Assembly (NCBI GenBank): GCA_035222895.1
Contig: JAVYIG010001811.1
Location: 124,001-188,000, forward strand
Source: Strongylocentrotus droebachiensis
Lineage: Eukaryota > Echinodermata > Echinoidea > Camarodonta > Strongylocentrotidae
DNA: 64,000 bases
Direction: 5' to 3'
Shown here piece by piece: positions 10,966 through 22,893 of this stretch (its first letter is position 1; the number at the start of each line of letters is the position of its first letter). The notes under the pieces are model-generated. The model saw nothing but the letters and a program-made list of their open reading frames with translations. It did not search any database and had not been told where the DNA came from. The translations under genes and the position numbers were made by a program.

Positions 10966-13162
10966 CAAATCTATGGACACATGAATTCATGTACAGTTCG
11001 GCACCACACGTTGATTCGGTTATACGGTCTACATCATCATCGCCATACAAGTGGCCTGTGTGACCATCAGTTGGTACAAGTGAGTAGAAGGGATCAAGTG
11101 GAGATATATTGTTTTGATGAACCTCTCCTGTCGGATCACATGGACCCTTACCACAGAGTTGATCTGGTACACGATGGGGATTTTGGGAAATTTGTGGGAC
11201 GGATTGATGAGACAGTTTTCCCATATTCTTGGTTTTCCGGGTCATGTCTGGTTGGGCATACATGACTTCCAACTCTGCTGCAGGTCGATTAGTGCTTCTT
11301 ATTACAGAATCACTACTGGAGCTCCGTGCTTTATCGGTAAGGGAAGGTGGGGTTTCAATCTTGGTGACATCGAGACCAACTACATCGTGGTCTTCGGAGG
11401 ATTGAAGTGGACATAGGAAGGTCGACAACATCGAAGATTGGTTTGTTTTCTTGGTAAAGTTTGTAGCGCCTTTAACGTCAGCTACTGAGGAATACGCGTT
11501 GTCTATATATGGTGTCATTGAAACAGGATGGTCGACAACTCGCTTTCCATCGCTACCGTCAGTGCACCCATCTCCTGTACCCTCTTCTTGAACAAAGCCT
11601 TCGACGATATGATTTTTGCAAGTAGAAATCCTTTTTGCTGGAAAGGACTCTTCCATGTCACAAAGTACCTGGAGGGTTCGAGGGTTAGCACGATCTTCAT
11701 AACTGGACTGTACCGCCTCTCGATCCAAAAGGCTGGTGTCAATTGTTGCTGAGGGGACATTGGTGTCCATGCTGGGTCGAGGCGTGTGCGACAAGAATGT
11801 TGTCATAGCATGAGATCTTGAATCACCAACGTTGTCTTCCACTTGAGCTAAGCTCGATTGGGCATCATTTGAACTATTCTCTCTTACGTGATATGTATCT
11901 TTTCGTAGAAATTTATAGTAGCATAGTACGAAAAAGTTGACAGCAATGCTAAAAGCTAAACACATTGTTCCAACGGCTGCTACTGATTTCAGCATCACAT
12001 TAATATCATCCAAATTTGTGTTGTTGCTTTGATTTGAAGACTGTGTCGATTGGTTAAAGTTACTTGTCGAGAGAATACCATTCCCTTCAGTTGACCCATC
12101 CGTACTCTCCCGTAAATCAAGTTTTATATTCACACTGAGGGTTTCACATCTTAGTTCGTCAGTCGAATCGATATGATGTTGACTCTTGTTGGAGGATTTA
12201 GCTATAGTTAAAATGTGGATACCTTCGTACTCTGTCAAGTCTAAAATCTCAATCCTGTTGATATTTGACATCGGGGAATTATTATTTTCAACACATAGGA
12301 ATATATTGTTATTTTCCATAGTTTGGAAACTATACGGCAGTACCTCGCCATTAGCATTGTTCCACCAGGTAACTGAAGTGTTCTCATTCGTAACGCAACA
12401 ATTAAGCTGTGTTTCCACATTTTGATTGTACTTCACCAGATGGCGTTGTGGTGTGAGGAAATGACATGTGTTTCTTACAATGCTTCTTCCATGAAAAACA
12501 ACACAAGCATAGTCAACATCAACCAGGGCTTCAATATTGATGTAAACACTAAATTCGTGGGTCAGGTTTAAATTGCTATAGGGCGTACGGGCTGGAGCCC
12601 GATCTTCAAATAACAAATGACTTCCGGCTAGGAACTCTGCATGTTCGTTGTTAGTGACCTGTGTCCACTGACACGACAATTGAACTTTCCCTTTCTTTCT
12701 GTCCAGACGCGTGATGCAGATGCTATTCCTGCTTTCAACAACGTTCACATCAAGTATTAGCGCTGTACACCTGATTTCTGCTCCCTCATAAAGAACAATT
12801 ATGTTTTGTCCAGAATCTTCATCTTGGGCAGGTCTAATCAATACTTCAAACGTGTAGTTCCGGAACAATTCAGTCAACTTATAACGTGCACTGATAGAGG
12901 ACTCGTTACTTGTACATTGCATGGAACTATTGCAGTTCATACTCCATGATGCATGCGGTGCCACCCACATAAGTGTTTGGTTTTCCAGTAGGGGCCCTTT
13001 GAGATGAAATCTGACAGATACACATTGACCATTCACCACCTCGACTGATTGAAAGTTGAATTCACACATACTACTCGCAGATGATGTGTGTCGAACAAAT
13101 GTGTTTAGAATGAAAGAAATTAACAGTACCTTCCATTTGAGGAAACTCTGCCTTCTCCACAT
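10961..13162 (-). CDS. Receptor D: intact intronless Ig-like type I receptor, 733 aa
   Basis: The signal peptide is about residues 1-30 (MWRRQSFLKWKVLLISFIL...). The ectodomain has the family cysteines: C33, C132, C149, C164 (LSCQW), C220, C233, C255/C256, C290 and C339, with DSG at 116-118. A Ser/Thr/Asn-rich stalk (about 360-385) precedes the transmembrane helix (about 390-416). The tail has NAYSSV (Y557, ITIM-like), MYAQPDMTRKTK (Y635), FYSLV (Y693), LYGDD (Y706) and LYMNSC (Y724). The YDDPR site is gone; QNPHRVP stands in its place. It is the duplicate of L, and its ectodomain is close to that of M. The conserved upstream region includes a TATA-like site and a GGGCGGAG element. Confidence 0.9.
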   Translation of the reverse strand: MWRRQSFLKWKVLLISFILNTFVRHTSSASSMCEFNFQSVEVVNGQCVSVRFHLKGPLLENQTLMWVAPHASWSMNCNSSMQCTSNESSISARYKLTELFRNYTFEVLIRPAQDEDSGQNIIVLYEGAEIRCTALILDVNVVESRNSICITRLDRKKGKVQLSCQWTQVTNNEHAEFLAGSHLLFEDRAPARTPYSNLNLTHEFSVYINIEALVDVDYACVVFHGRSIVRNTCHFLTPQRHLVKYNQNVETQLNCCVTNENTSVTWWNNANGEVLPYSFQTMENNNIFLCVENNNSPMSNINRIEILDLTEYEGIHILTIAKSSNKSQHHIDSTDELRCETLSVNIKLDLRESTDGSTEGNGILSTSNFNQSTQSSNQSNNTNLDDINVMLKSVAAVGTMCLAFSIAVNFFVLCYYKFLRKDTYHVRENSSNDAQSSLAQVEDNVGDSRSHAMTTFLSHTPRPSMDTNVPSATIDTSLLDREAVQSSYEDRANPRTLQVLCDMEESFPAKRISTCKNHIVEGFVQEEGTGDGCTDGSDGKRVVDHPVSMTPYIDNAYSSVADVKGATNFTKKTNQSSMLSTFLCPLQSSEDHDVVGLDVTKIETPPSLTDKARSSSSDSVIRSTNRPAAELEVMYAQPDMTRKTKNMGKLSHQSVPQISQNPHRVPDQLCGKGPCDPTGEVHQNNISPLDPFYSLVPTDGHTGHLYGDDDVDRITESTCGAELYMNSCVHRFE

Positions 13163-13223
13163 CTTGGTCTTTCAGCTATAACTTTCGCCTGAACAAATGT
13201 CTAGTCACAATCGAATCACCGTT

Positions 13224-13239
13224 GAATATATAAGGATGG
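13224..13239 (-). promoter_or_regulatory. TATA-like core promoter of D
   Basis: The gene strand reads CCATCCTTATATATTC about 62-77 bp upstream of the D start codon. Nearly the same sequence precedes gene E. L and M have lost the TATATA core at this point. Confidence 0.4.
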
Positions 13240-13500
13240 AGGGTGTTTCATGCAAACTCCGTTAAACTCTAGAGAAATAGATGATCAGTAGATGGAATCG
13301 TAAAGCTTTTAAAGGGTAACACGGTATGGACGTTATTGAAAAGGTAAGCACAGTGAACTGGAATAATATAACAGATGAGCCCGATATTGATGCAAACGAA
13401 AGTGGAATGCATAAAATGGCGTCTGGTGGAAATCGCCTGGTTCTGTGCAATCGATCCGCCCATCTTTTGATTGTCATAAGCACTTAACAATTTTCAAACT

Positions 13501-13508
13501 GGGCGGAG
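13501..13508 (+). promoter_or_regulatory. GGGCGGAG element upstream of D
   Basis: Lies about 338 bp upstream of the D start codon. M has it at about 345 bp and L, as GGGTGGAG, at about 344 bp. A second GC-box core (CCGCCC) sits about 45 bp nearer the gene. Confidence 0.4.
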
Positions 13509-16294
13509 TTTGATTCACAATGACATTAGAATGAAAAATGGCACACGCAACATATCTTACCATGAAACCGAAAGGTTTATATCACATTTATCGTTTTGTG
13601 CTGTCACAGACAAAGGAATCATACTTCACGACCTTCTTATCTTAGAAATGATTAATTGATCTTAATAAGAGATTCTCTGTGATCATTAATTGTCATTTTC
13701 ATGATGGGGCGTTGAATCATAATAATGATCTTGATACATCTATCAATTCTATTTCCCATTTGGTATGATTGAAAACCAATTGAAGTCCACACATGATATA
13801 TGAATATCAATATGATGATTATACTAATATCGAATGAATCTATGTGATTTTTATTTGTAACATATTATTTCTTTTATGATGTTTTTGGGGTATTAGGCCT
13901 ATTTAAAACAAGAAATTAAGTATCATGTATCATCAAAATAGACAAATGCTATCACATTTCGCGCACTAAAAGCTATCTCATTCCTCCTATACTTCTCTTT
14001 GTGGATTTTTTATATTTTGTATCTTGATATCTTAATATCGTATTTCAATTTGATCAAATTTTTATTATCAGCCCATACCATCGATTATAATAGTTATTCG
14101 AAATTAGATAAAGTAACCCTGAAAAAAAAGATCAAGTGGCAAGAAAGTACTTTTACTAAAGATCTGTTGTCATACGTGAAAATCAAAAACTAAAACAAAT
14201 TAAAAAGTGTCTTGTGATCACAAGACATTTACTTTTAATAATGGATCAGAAAGTCCCAAGGTAAGAGTCTTTAAACAATCACTAACGGTCATAAAGTTTT
14301 TTTTTAGTATAGAAAGTAATAACCCACTTCATGTTTTATGGTATAGATCTGTCGAGCCTCAGTGCAGTTTTCCAAGTGATCGAATCATTTAATATGTACA
14401 ATAAAACCCAGAAATTAGCATTTATATGAGTCAGTAAGAAACACGATGGGTCCTCGATTTCACGAATATATTGTTAAAGATTGTTTGTGTGATCCCTCCC
14501 TCCCCCACTTTTTTGTAAACGCTGTATGTGTACGTAAAGGATTTTGGATGCATGAGTCAGGCATCAGCTGTAATTTGTATTTATTTATTCCTTCATTTAT
14601 GTGCATGCATAAATCAAATTACTAAGGTTACATAAAACTACGGCACAGCAATTGATTTTATTTCATTTCTTTTATTTCAGCACAGGGGCCTTCTTTAGCC
14701 CGAGGACATTCGTCATTAAGATTACATTTATACACAATAATAATAATGGATAAAATATTTACACGAAAATACATGTAGGTGATATGAGGGGGAATACACG
14801 AAATCAACTTCACTCAGTAACTTCTCTTTCATTCCATGTACTTATTTAGGTTACGTTTGAAAATCACATAATTATGATGAAGCACCTTTGAACTCTGTCG
14901 AGATTGAGTTCCAACCTTAAGCACCATGGTAGGTGAACTCTTTTTCTCAAAACATATTTCTAATTTCGGTAATGAAAAGTTGTATGTTCAGGTTGTTAAA
15001 TTATAGTTCGACCGCTTCAATTCAAATATATATCACAAGTAATTTGGACAACTGCGATTTGAGATTGTGTACATCATTTAAAAAGTGTGTTTGTTTCTTC
15101 TTATAAATTTTCAATTGCTGGTACAGAAAAGTTGAGGAATATCTTGCGTCAATTTGTAGTTTTCTCTTCCTGATTTTTGTTAGGGGGTACATTTTTATAC
15201 ATTTAGTAGGCCTACACAATATTATATGATATATATTAATGTATTAATGTATTAATGTATTTATTAATTCATTTATCAATTCATTTATCCATTTATTTAT
15301 ATGCATTATTAAAATGTGAAAGGTATAACATAGACTTATGGCTCGACAATGAAGTATATACATGTACATTCTGTAAAAAAAGCTTATAAATAACAAAAGC
15401 TAATTAATGCTTGTCCCGTTCACTAGGCTTACACAATATAATACTTATTTATTTATATATTTATTTATATGTTTATTATTCTATTTATTTACATGCACTA
15501 TTAAAACGTCCAATGTTACATTTAATTATGACACAGCAATCAAATACATATTCCAGCAGGCCTTCACAATTTCATATTATGTTGATTTTTTAAAAATATT
15601 GTGATATATTAAATTGTAGATTTGTTTTACAGGGTAGCATTGTCAGTGAAAAAATTGCTTCCCACAATGGCCCTATTTGCCTAGATTAAGTTTATATACA
15701 ATATGATTAAAGATTGAAATTACAGAAAGTTGATATATTTATGTGCCAAATAATGGTTTTAAGACACACTAAGAATAATATCTCAAAAATGAAGATCAAT
15801 TCAAAGACTTTTGCTGGAATTCTCCCCCCTCCCGAAAAATACATATATGTTATAATAAAAGTATTAATAAAAAAAAGATAAATAAATAAACAACATCAAC
15901 AGAAAAAGTCCTAACCACACGGTTAAACAAAAACATTATGACCAAAAAACGAGTGATGTGGAGAGGAAAAAAGATTTAATTACAAAAATAGCTACATATA
16001 TGCCATGATTTAATCATATCCCAACGTTTTGCCGTATATGTGTCTATATATCACCTTTACATTTGATTATGACATCAATAATCTACAAACAAACCATTTC
16101 TTTATTTTGCATACAATTTTCAGATGATATCATTCTCGTATGACGCGTGAAAAGCGTCACCATTCACTGACGCAGACCTAAGTCGCGCAACCAACGCCTC
16201 GTGTGCAACAGGTTTAATGAATATTAAAGACTCCACTGACATCATACCCTGTTGATAAGTCATCATGAATGGCAACATTGTTCAAGACAGATGC

Positions 16295-18352
16295 CTACAG
16301 GTCATCATTTTGAGCTCGAACCTTTTGCGAGAATTCTTTACCAGGTTGCCTCGGGTCATCATAATCCGACTCCGAGGGCGTCATTTTCTTAGTCTTTCGG
16401 CTCATGTCTGGTTTGGCGTAAAGCTGTTCCACCTCTGCTCTTTGATTAGGTCTGATGTCTGTTAAAGGAAGTTCTGGTGATGTCTTCGGAGTACCTGCTG
16501 AAGATGAGCACGCCTTGCTTACCGAATACGGGTCGAATACGCCTTCCTGGTGATAAGGTAGTGGGTTTGAAACCTGAGAATCGGTTGCCTTTGTATTTGC
16601 AGTACCACCTTCGACATCATCTAAAGAACAATACGTATTGTCTAGGCTAGGTGCGCTTGGAACGACTGCACTTGCAGTGTGTTCATAATGATGGTCAGAG
16701 TATCTGTCACCTTGAGCAGAGTAATCAGTAGTGGGTGGACACTCTCCTGCAGTAAGAGATTGTTCTTTGGTCGTGTTCTTCATATGGGCAAATGTCATGC
16801 ACATCAAGTCTTGCCTTGCAGGAAGTATCGGGACGCTCGTTTGACTTTCCGAACAGCCTGAGGGGGGCATGTTCGCTCGATCCGGATCAGGTTCTCCCCT
16901 GTCCGATGTTTGGCGACAGGAGACATCTCGACTCGGTCGAGAGACCTCAGATGACGCAGGCATTTCAACAGATTCTGCATCGGTGTTACCAAAGTTTGTA
17001 GCTGAATTCATCTGGAAACTTATGTTTCTCTCGCTTTGACGGCTACATCGCTCTTTTCTTCGGATTTTGAGCAGGTAATTGCCGAGATTAACACCTATGC
17101 TCAACGTTAAGGCAAACCCTGTAATCACAATAATGGTAATCAAGATTTGCAGTTCCTTTCGTTTACTTTTGGTCTCATCTCGAGGTAAATTATTACTAAT
17201 AGTGCTAGGCTTATCCTGACTTGCTGTAGTAGTTGACGTTGCTGGTGTAACGGTAATAGATAGAGAACGTCCTTTTGAACTAGTATCCATGTAAACGGTA
17301 AGCATTTGACATTGAAAACCGTCGCTAGAACCGTTGGAAGCATTTGGGTCTCCAGATGCGTTCGTTAAAACGGAAATGATATTAAGACTTTCCTGTATGT
17401 CAACAGTCAGATATCCAATGCTTCTTATTACAAACATATTTGAGTCATCTCCCTCTTCACCGCAGAGAAAAGTGGGAAAATTTGGAGAAATTCTTTTAGT
17501 AGAACTAATCCTCTTTAGGGAGCTGCCATCAACATTAAACCACGATGTATTACAGCATTTAAATGTTGCATTCTCGGCTTTAGTTAAATTGCTCCGAACC
17601 AAATCGCCAGGTACTGTAATAAACCGGCATGTCTTGCTCCTGTTCGTTCTACCATTAAAAACTTCACACATGGTTGGTACATTGCTTGCATCATTCAGCT
17701 TTTCAGTAGGAATATAAATGCTATATTTGTTGGTTATACTATAGTGACCATCCAAATTCATCTGAGACGTTTCATGTTCATACAACACCTGATCCCCTGC
17801 GAAAAGTCTTGCTAAGTCCCCATCGTTCACCTGCAACCATCGACATGACATCTGTAATTTCCCATGTTTCTTGTCGAAGAATGTTTCGCAATTAGGCTTT
17901 GTCTCTTTGATTTTTAAATTCAATTGGAAAATGAAACAAAATTTTCGTCCACGTTCATACAAAGACACAGTGTGCATCCCAGTATCATTTTCGTCAGTAA
18001 GCATAATCGACATTTCAATTATATTTCCCCCTTGTTGGTGGTAAGTCAAACTATAACGTCCATATTGTAAATATGTGTTGTTCAAGATGGACATATTAAA
18101 CGGAAGTTGAAATTCTGAGTCTGGAATATTCCACACAAGGTATTGGCCTGCTTGTAGCTCTTCCACAGTGAAGTTGACATGGATGGTTTGCCCGCTGATT
18201 GCGATCATAGATTCTTCCTGTTCATTATTACAAAACAAATTATTACTCGAAAATGCCTGATGCAAATGTGCTTGTAAAATAAAAAGGCTTACAAATGCCC
18301 TAACAGCCGGTGTTATCCGTTCAGGAAACATGTTGCCGTTGTATAGTACCAT
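16295..18352 (-). CDS. Receptor E: intact intronless Ig-like receptor, 685 aa, tail ends soon after YDDPR
   Basis: The signal peptide lies within residues 1-35. Met8 (MFPERITPAVRAF) may be the real start, because a TATA-like box sits only about 25 bp upstream of the first ATG. Family cysteines: C41, C139, C155, C170 (MSCRW), C229, C242, C266/C267, C297 and C348; DTG at 123-125 replaces DSG. A Thr/Ser-rich stalk (about 360-390) leads to the transmembrane helix (401-427). The tail has NTYCSL (Y574, ITIM-like), LYAKPDMSRKTKK (Y645) and YDDPR (Y664), then stops after 20 residues, so both Y-x-N sites of C, G and K are missing. The frame is otherwise clean; this may be a natural variant or a late truncation. 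Confidence 0.88.
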   Translation of the reverse strand: MVLYNGNMFPERITPAVRAFVSLFILQAHLHQAFSSNNLFCNNEQEESMIAISGQTIHVNFTVEELQAGQYLVWNIPDSEFQLPFNMSILNNTYLQYGRYSLTYHQQGGNIIEMSIMLTDENDTGMHTVSLYERGRKFCFIFQLNLKIKETKPNCETFFDKKHGKLQMSCRWLQVNDGDLARLFAGDQVLYEHETSQMNLDGHYSITNKYSIYIPTEKLNDASNVPTMCEVFNGRTNRSKTCRFITVPGDLVRSNLTKAENATFKCCNTSWFNVDGSSLKRISSTKRISPNFPTFLCGEEGDDSNMFVIRSIGYLTVDIQESLNIISVLTNASGDPNASNGSSDGFQCQMLTVYMDTSSKGRSLSITVTPATSTTTASQDKPSTISNNLPRDETKSKRKELQILITIIVITGFALTLSIGVNLGNYLLKIRRKERCSRQSERNISFQMNSATNFGNTDAESVEMPASSEVSRPSRDVSCRQTSDRGEPDPDRANMPPSGCSESQTSVPILPARQDLMCMTFAHMKNTTKEQSLTAGECPPTTDYSAQGDRYSDHHYEHTASAVVPSAPSLDNTYCSLDDVEGGTANTKATDSQVSNPLPYHQEGVFDPYSVSKACSSSAGTPKTSPELPLTDIRPNQRAEVEQLYAKPDMSRKTKKMTPSESDYDDPRQPGKEFSQKVRAQNDDL

Positions 18353-18374
18353 ATCTAACTTGAAAATGGAAGTC

Positions 18375-18389
18375 GAATATATAGGATGG
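18375..18389 (-). promoter_or_regulatory. TATA-like core promoter of E
   Basis: The gene strand reads CCATCCTATATATTC, nearly the same as upstream of D, only 23-37 bp before the first ATG. If it is a true TATA box, transcription would begin at or after that ATG, which favours Met8 as the start of E. Confidence 0.4.
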
Positions 18390-18481
18390 TGAACAACAAG
18401 TCGACAAGCCTGTTATTAATGATGGATCTCTTGATCGTTATGATCATCCTCTTGCTACAAATAAATGTTACCTGACAAAAA

Positions 18482-18489
18482 GGGCGGAG
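18482..18489 (+). promoter_or_regulatory. GGGCGGAG element upstream of E
   Basis: About 130 bp upstream of the E start codon, in the same orientation as at C, D, I, K and M. Confidence 0.35.
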
Positions 18490-19573
18490 CCTGTTGAAAT
18501 CAAGGAATATTTCTTTCTCTATATCACATCTCTCACCTCAAGTACTGATTCGCTGAATGGTAATGTTAATCAAAATAATGATATCTAAACCAGTTTCGGT
18601 AATAATGTACAATATTTATAGGTAATCAAAATTAAAATAAATGAAAGATGATTAATGAAAGATTTGTTTTTATATTTGAAAGTAAAAAGGAAAGGGAAAA
18701 ACAAAAACATAAAACGATGAAGTGGTGTCCTGCCGTTACATGTCAAGTGCCTAAAGAAACTATACAACCTCCAAGGTAAAGTAATTATAAACGAAAACTT
18801 TTTATCACCTTTCTTGAGTATGGAAACTAATTAATTTCTCCTTCTTTCATGTTAAGGCCAGGCGAAGTGTGCTTTCATATTGAATCAAACATAACCTTTG
18901 ATGGCTTGTTTAATGGACAAAACCAGTAAACTGATCTTTTGTTTTATTATTATTATACATTTGCAACTCGATACCCAAAAGAGAAATGGGGACCCGGTAG
19001 GAAGACGAAAGCATTTGTGGTAGGGAATGGTGCATATTTTGCGTGAATGTATCCGATGACCGGGGTAATAATATATGTCAAAGCGCTAAAAGACGGTATT
19101 CTGTATTGAGCGTTATACAAATATAGATTATTATTATTATTTTAACATATTAATATTAATAAAATATTGAATGTTATTTAATGTTCTGGCAAATAAAAAA
19201 CCCAGAGCCCTTTCCGACAAAAAGGTCACTTGACAGCTCATAAATTTGAGGGCAACAAATTTACCCCCCAAACATCTAATATCAGTATGTGCGTTGGTTA
19301 GAAATGGACTAATGATCAACCAGTTCTTCGTATCGATTGTGAACTAGGATTATGAACACTTATTCCTCTCAAGTAGTTATACACCCTCAATTCTTAATTT
19401 CGTCCGATAGCCTTCATGTCATGATTTATTTGATCTTGTATTTATTGGTTCGATTAATGTCAAACAAATTATAGGTTACGAATTGACATTACTTCGTTCA
19501 CCAAGTAATGCATTGGTTTTAAATCGCATCGGTACTTGGTTAAAATCAACATTAAAGTGGATATACTTTAATG

Positions 19574-19919
19574 CAGTGGCGGGTCAAGGGGGGGGGGGCC
19601 TTCCCTGGCGGAAAATAACGTACCAAAACACGTGGACCCCCTCCCCTGGCGCTAAAGGGGGGGGGGGGATGCGATTTTCCAAATTGTCGAAGGTCCCACA
19701 AACAAAATTAGTGCTCACTACACCCCCCCCCCCCCCACTGAGCGAATAATCGGCCGGCAGGAAATTTCACATTTTTGGGAGCCAACAAAAATAAAAAAAT
19801 TAGTGCTCACTGCCACCACCCCCCCCCCTTCACAGAGCGGATTACGGCCGGCTGTTTCGCCGCTAAATATTTTCTAACGAAATGGGCCCCTTCCCTGCCG
19901 CCGGCTGGATCCGCCCCTG
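19574..19919. mobile_element. hAT-like non-autonomous DNA transposon (MITE)
   Basis: The ends are CAGTGGCGGGTC (left) and, inverted, CAGGGGCGGATCC (right). They are flanked by an 8 bp target duplication matching at 7 of 8 bases (CTTTAATG at 19566-19573, CTTTAATA at 19920-19927). An 8 bp duplication with CAG-type ends is typical of the hAT superfamily. The 346 bp interior is full of G and C homopolymer runs and has no transposase. A plus-strand open frame across it is not a gene. Confidence 0.75.
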
Positions 19920-22463
19920 CTTTAATATGCAGTATACAAATACACAGGCATTAACAAGTTATTGTGTAAAGACAAGTGGTTTCACGACTGCTCTAGAATC
20001 TGGTCCAAGAACCTACAAGAAACATGCCAGAAGAGTTATGCTCTCTCAAAATTTGAATGTATTTCCTTTCCTTATTTTCATCACAAAATATCAAATTCTC
20101 GTAATGCATTGTGTTTTCCCAACAGTTTTGTTTCATGTATCACAGATTCCTGTTGCAAATTTTGTTAATTTGTTTGAAAATATATTCAGTATTTATTCTT
20201 CAGAGGGGCTCATATCGTAATAAACATTCCAAATACTGGCTGCATTCTATTTGGTGAAATCATATCTGTTGCACAAGGGTATAGTGCAATACTAAGACCC
20301 CGTGCAAACATGCAATGGATGGGAAATAATATCTTGAGTTTCGAGGTGATGTTATCATGTATTTGTCTTCCTGCATGAAACTTTGCCCGCAGCGGATTCA
20401 GATGTTCGCCATCTGCGGCGAGATTTAGGGAGAATTTTTCCATTGGTTATCACATCAGGGTTACAAATTTCCACACTGATTGGTCACAAATTTCCATGCA
20501 TCAATCATCTCCCTCGTGACTTCTATCACAAAACCAAAACTGTTCAGATGTATTTAATTATTTTGATCTGTCACTCTTCAGCTGGTTTTCTTTAAGTTCT
20601 TTTTCTTTCTCTTTTGCTGCGATCGGATGATAAATTATTATAAAATGAGTTTTGAGCTTTCTCTGTTCAAATTATTAGCATCGTGAAAATGATTTATATA
20701 TTCTTTAGTGCATTCTGCAGATAAATAATTAGTGGAGACACCAAATGCTGTAATCCAAATGTCGAAAATGATTTCAACTATATAAAGTAATTGCAGTATG
20801 AAAATATTAAGAAGCAGCACATATAAATTAACTTTGCTTTGGTCATATAACGAAAATCAATGGTAATAAAACTCATTAACAAGGTGATGAAACTACGGAA
20901 AGATATTGTTTCCATTTGCTTCCTCATTATCAGTTACATACTTTCATTTTTGTGTTGGTGACCTGGCATTCGGAATAAACACAGATCAGAAGTGTATTAA
21001 AATGTATAGGTTTTCATAACCCTCAAATCCCTAGTGATAAACCACTGCCTTTCTATAATTGAAGCCTATTACGGGTTATTTCATTTCCATAAACAGACTG
21101 CACGGTGAAATATTAAAATGCTCCTACATCGGAAAAGTTGAAATATCTGAAATACTGATATTGGAGGCAACAATTAAACCTGTTTCATTTGTTTATATTA
21201 AGTGAATGGGTCAATCGAATGGGCACCAAACGACCTTTGCATCTTAGGCAGCACATCAGGTCTTAAAGCGGACATTCTGAAACTCATTCAGATACTGTAA
21301 CACCGAACGTGTTTGATTATATTTTTGATATGCGTTATCCGGGATAGGGGATCCTTAAATTACTATTAAAAGACACGAAGAAAAAGGAATGACACATATC
21401 ATTTGGATACGATTGTATCGATTTATTAATCATAGCAACGCTCGGTACAACCGAAAACAGATACATCGTCAATTGTTCTTTAATCTAAATTTGATTATAC
21501 ATGCCACTTTCAGTATCTTCAAACACTGTTTTTCTCATCCAGTAGATTTGTATCACTTTCACTAAGAAAATTAATATTGATACATGAATCTCAATGACGT
21601 ATGAAACTTTATTTTCTTTGCTACGAAATCCTACCTTTATCCATCACTATTAAATTGTTTGACACAACATAATGATGAAATTAGCCTCACATTAAAAATT
21701 ACTTAAACCAACATGTTATATCAAAATACAGCTTAATTAACCCAACAACAATAATAATGTTTACATCGTTAAACATAGTAGAAAATAAGCATAGAAACTG
21801 AAACATACTTTACACACAAAGAAAAAATGCTCACAAATGCAAAATCATCATAATCCTACTTATGAAATTGATATTACGTCTCATTAATGTTTCTATTTGT
21901 TTGCATTATCGCTGATGTGTCAATTGATTCATAAGAAAATGAATTGAAATATCACATCGTTTATGCTATTGTACAATTTTGAAATGGATAAATTTGCTTC
22001 TATTTCAAAATAAACGAATTTTGTTATAATAAAATATACGACTTCATCTACTATCCTATCAAGTGCAGCCATATATCAATGTATCGTTGTATAATTGTTC
22101 AGGTTTCGATTGCTTTTTTTTGCAAGGTAGTCATTATTTACAGTGATTTAACATGATTGAACTTTTATACTGTGGTTAAATTATGTAATTTCAAAGTCGA
22201 GAAATAGCACTGTGCACTACAGAAAATACGAACATGAAGTATACGCCACAATCGATCTTATCAAACTAAATAACCATGTTCATTCGTTTAGTAATCTTAG
22301 CTATTGAGATTTAGCCGTCTCTTGAAACTATTTGATTCAAAGACTGATCTAAAAGTGGCCGACCTCGTAATCAGGTGGTTGGAGTTAAACTTTAAACAAT
22401 AATAATGAAAATAATGATATATTTTATAATCAAAACGATACTACTACTATTAATACACCATTA

Positions 22464-22830
22464 AAGGGATCGTTTAACAATGTTAAATCTGAGATGCACG
22501 GCCCTACATGTTATCAGTGTTTGTGATATGGTGTAATAATGAAGCCCTAAAAAAATTGCGCTTCAAAATGATCAAGAAAAAGGATCTTTGAGCGACTGGA
22601 TTAACATACTCGTTTTCCCCAATAGACTGTCGTGTTAAGAAAATCGTTTGGCAAACGGTTTTCAAAATTTGTAATTCGCATCATAAATATCTTGATAATC
22701 AGACAGGCGATCGGCTTGTAAAAGTCATGGGGTTCCTGACTGACCTAAAGGTTTATAATTATCATTGTAGCATGAGCTAAAATCAGGATTTTTTTCTTCA
22801 AAGTGTAGCCACAAAGTTACCGGATCCCTT
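22464..22830. mobile_element. 367 bp MITE with AAGGGATC ends and TA target duplication
   Basis: The ends are AAGGGATC and GATCCCTT, flanked by TA on both sides (22462-22463 and 22831-22832). This fits a Tc1/mariner-type non-autonomous element. There is no coding capacity. A second copy lies at 49671-50030. Confidence 0.7.
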
Positions 22831-22833
22831 TAT

Positions 22834-22893
22834 CTACAACTACTACTTCTACGTATACTACTACTACTACTATTACTACTACTACTACTAATA
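22834..22893. repeat. (TAC)n-type trinucleotide microsatellite
   Basis: ACT/TAC repeats with interruptions, directly after the MITE. Equivalent in position to the tract at 10841-10901. Confidence 0.85.

Larger units (their letters stand above)
3340..14480. repeat. Segmental duplication, copy alpha (B 5' half, C, D and spacers)
   Basis: This block matches about 43770-55120 in order and orientation: the 5' half of B with J, C with K, the 7.5-10.9 kb spacer with 47.9-51.8 kb, and D with L. The offset is 40,435 bp at C/K and 40,887 bp at D/L; most of the growth comes from three insertions in the other copy. By eye, the stretch upstream of B (about 3.4-5.4 kb) is nearly identical to its partner, while similarity is clearly lower left of about 3340. 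Edges are approximate. Confidence 0.85.
13163..16294. other. Spacer between D and E
   Basis: No gene is seen. The D-proximal part (to about 14480) matches 54011-55123, 60519-62000 and, from about 13700 on, 22920-23300. Further left of E the stretch holds diverged copies of a TTTATT-rich unit ending in a GGTTACATAAA..GGCA-type sequence (near 14577, 15254 and 15440), also found at 62095 and 63370. These look like old dispersed repeats of unknown type. Confidence 0.6.
18353..19565. other. Spacer upstream of E
   Basis: Holds the E promoter region. Beyond about 18600 it is AT-rich sequence with short ATT runs and no recognised gene or transposon. It ends at the target duplication of the hAT-like element. 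Confidence 0.55.

Noticed and set aside
19483-19749. 88-codon plus-strand frame
   Set aside because: It runs across the hAT-like MITE and its G/C homopolymers and has no domain.
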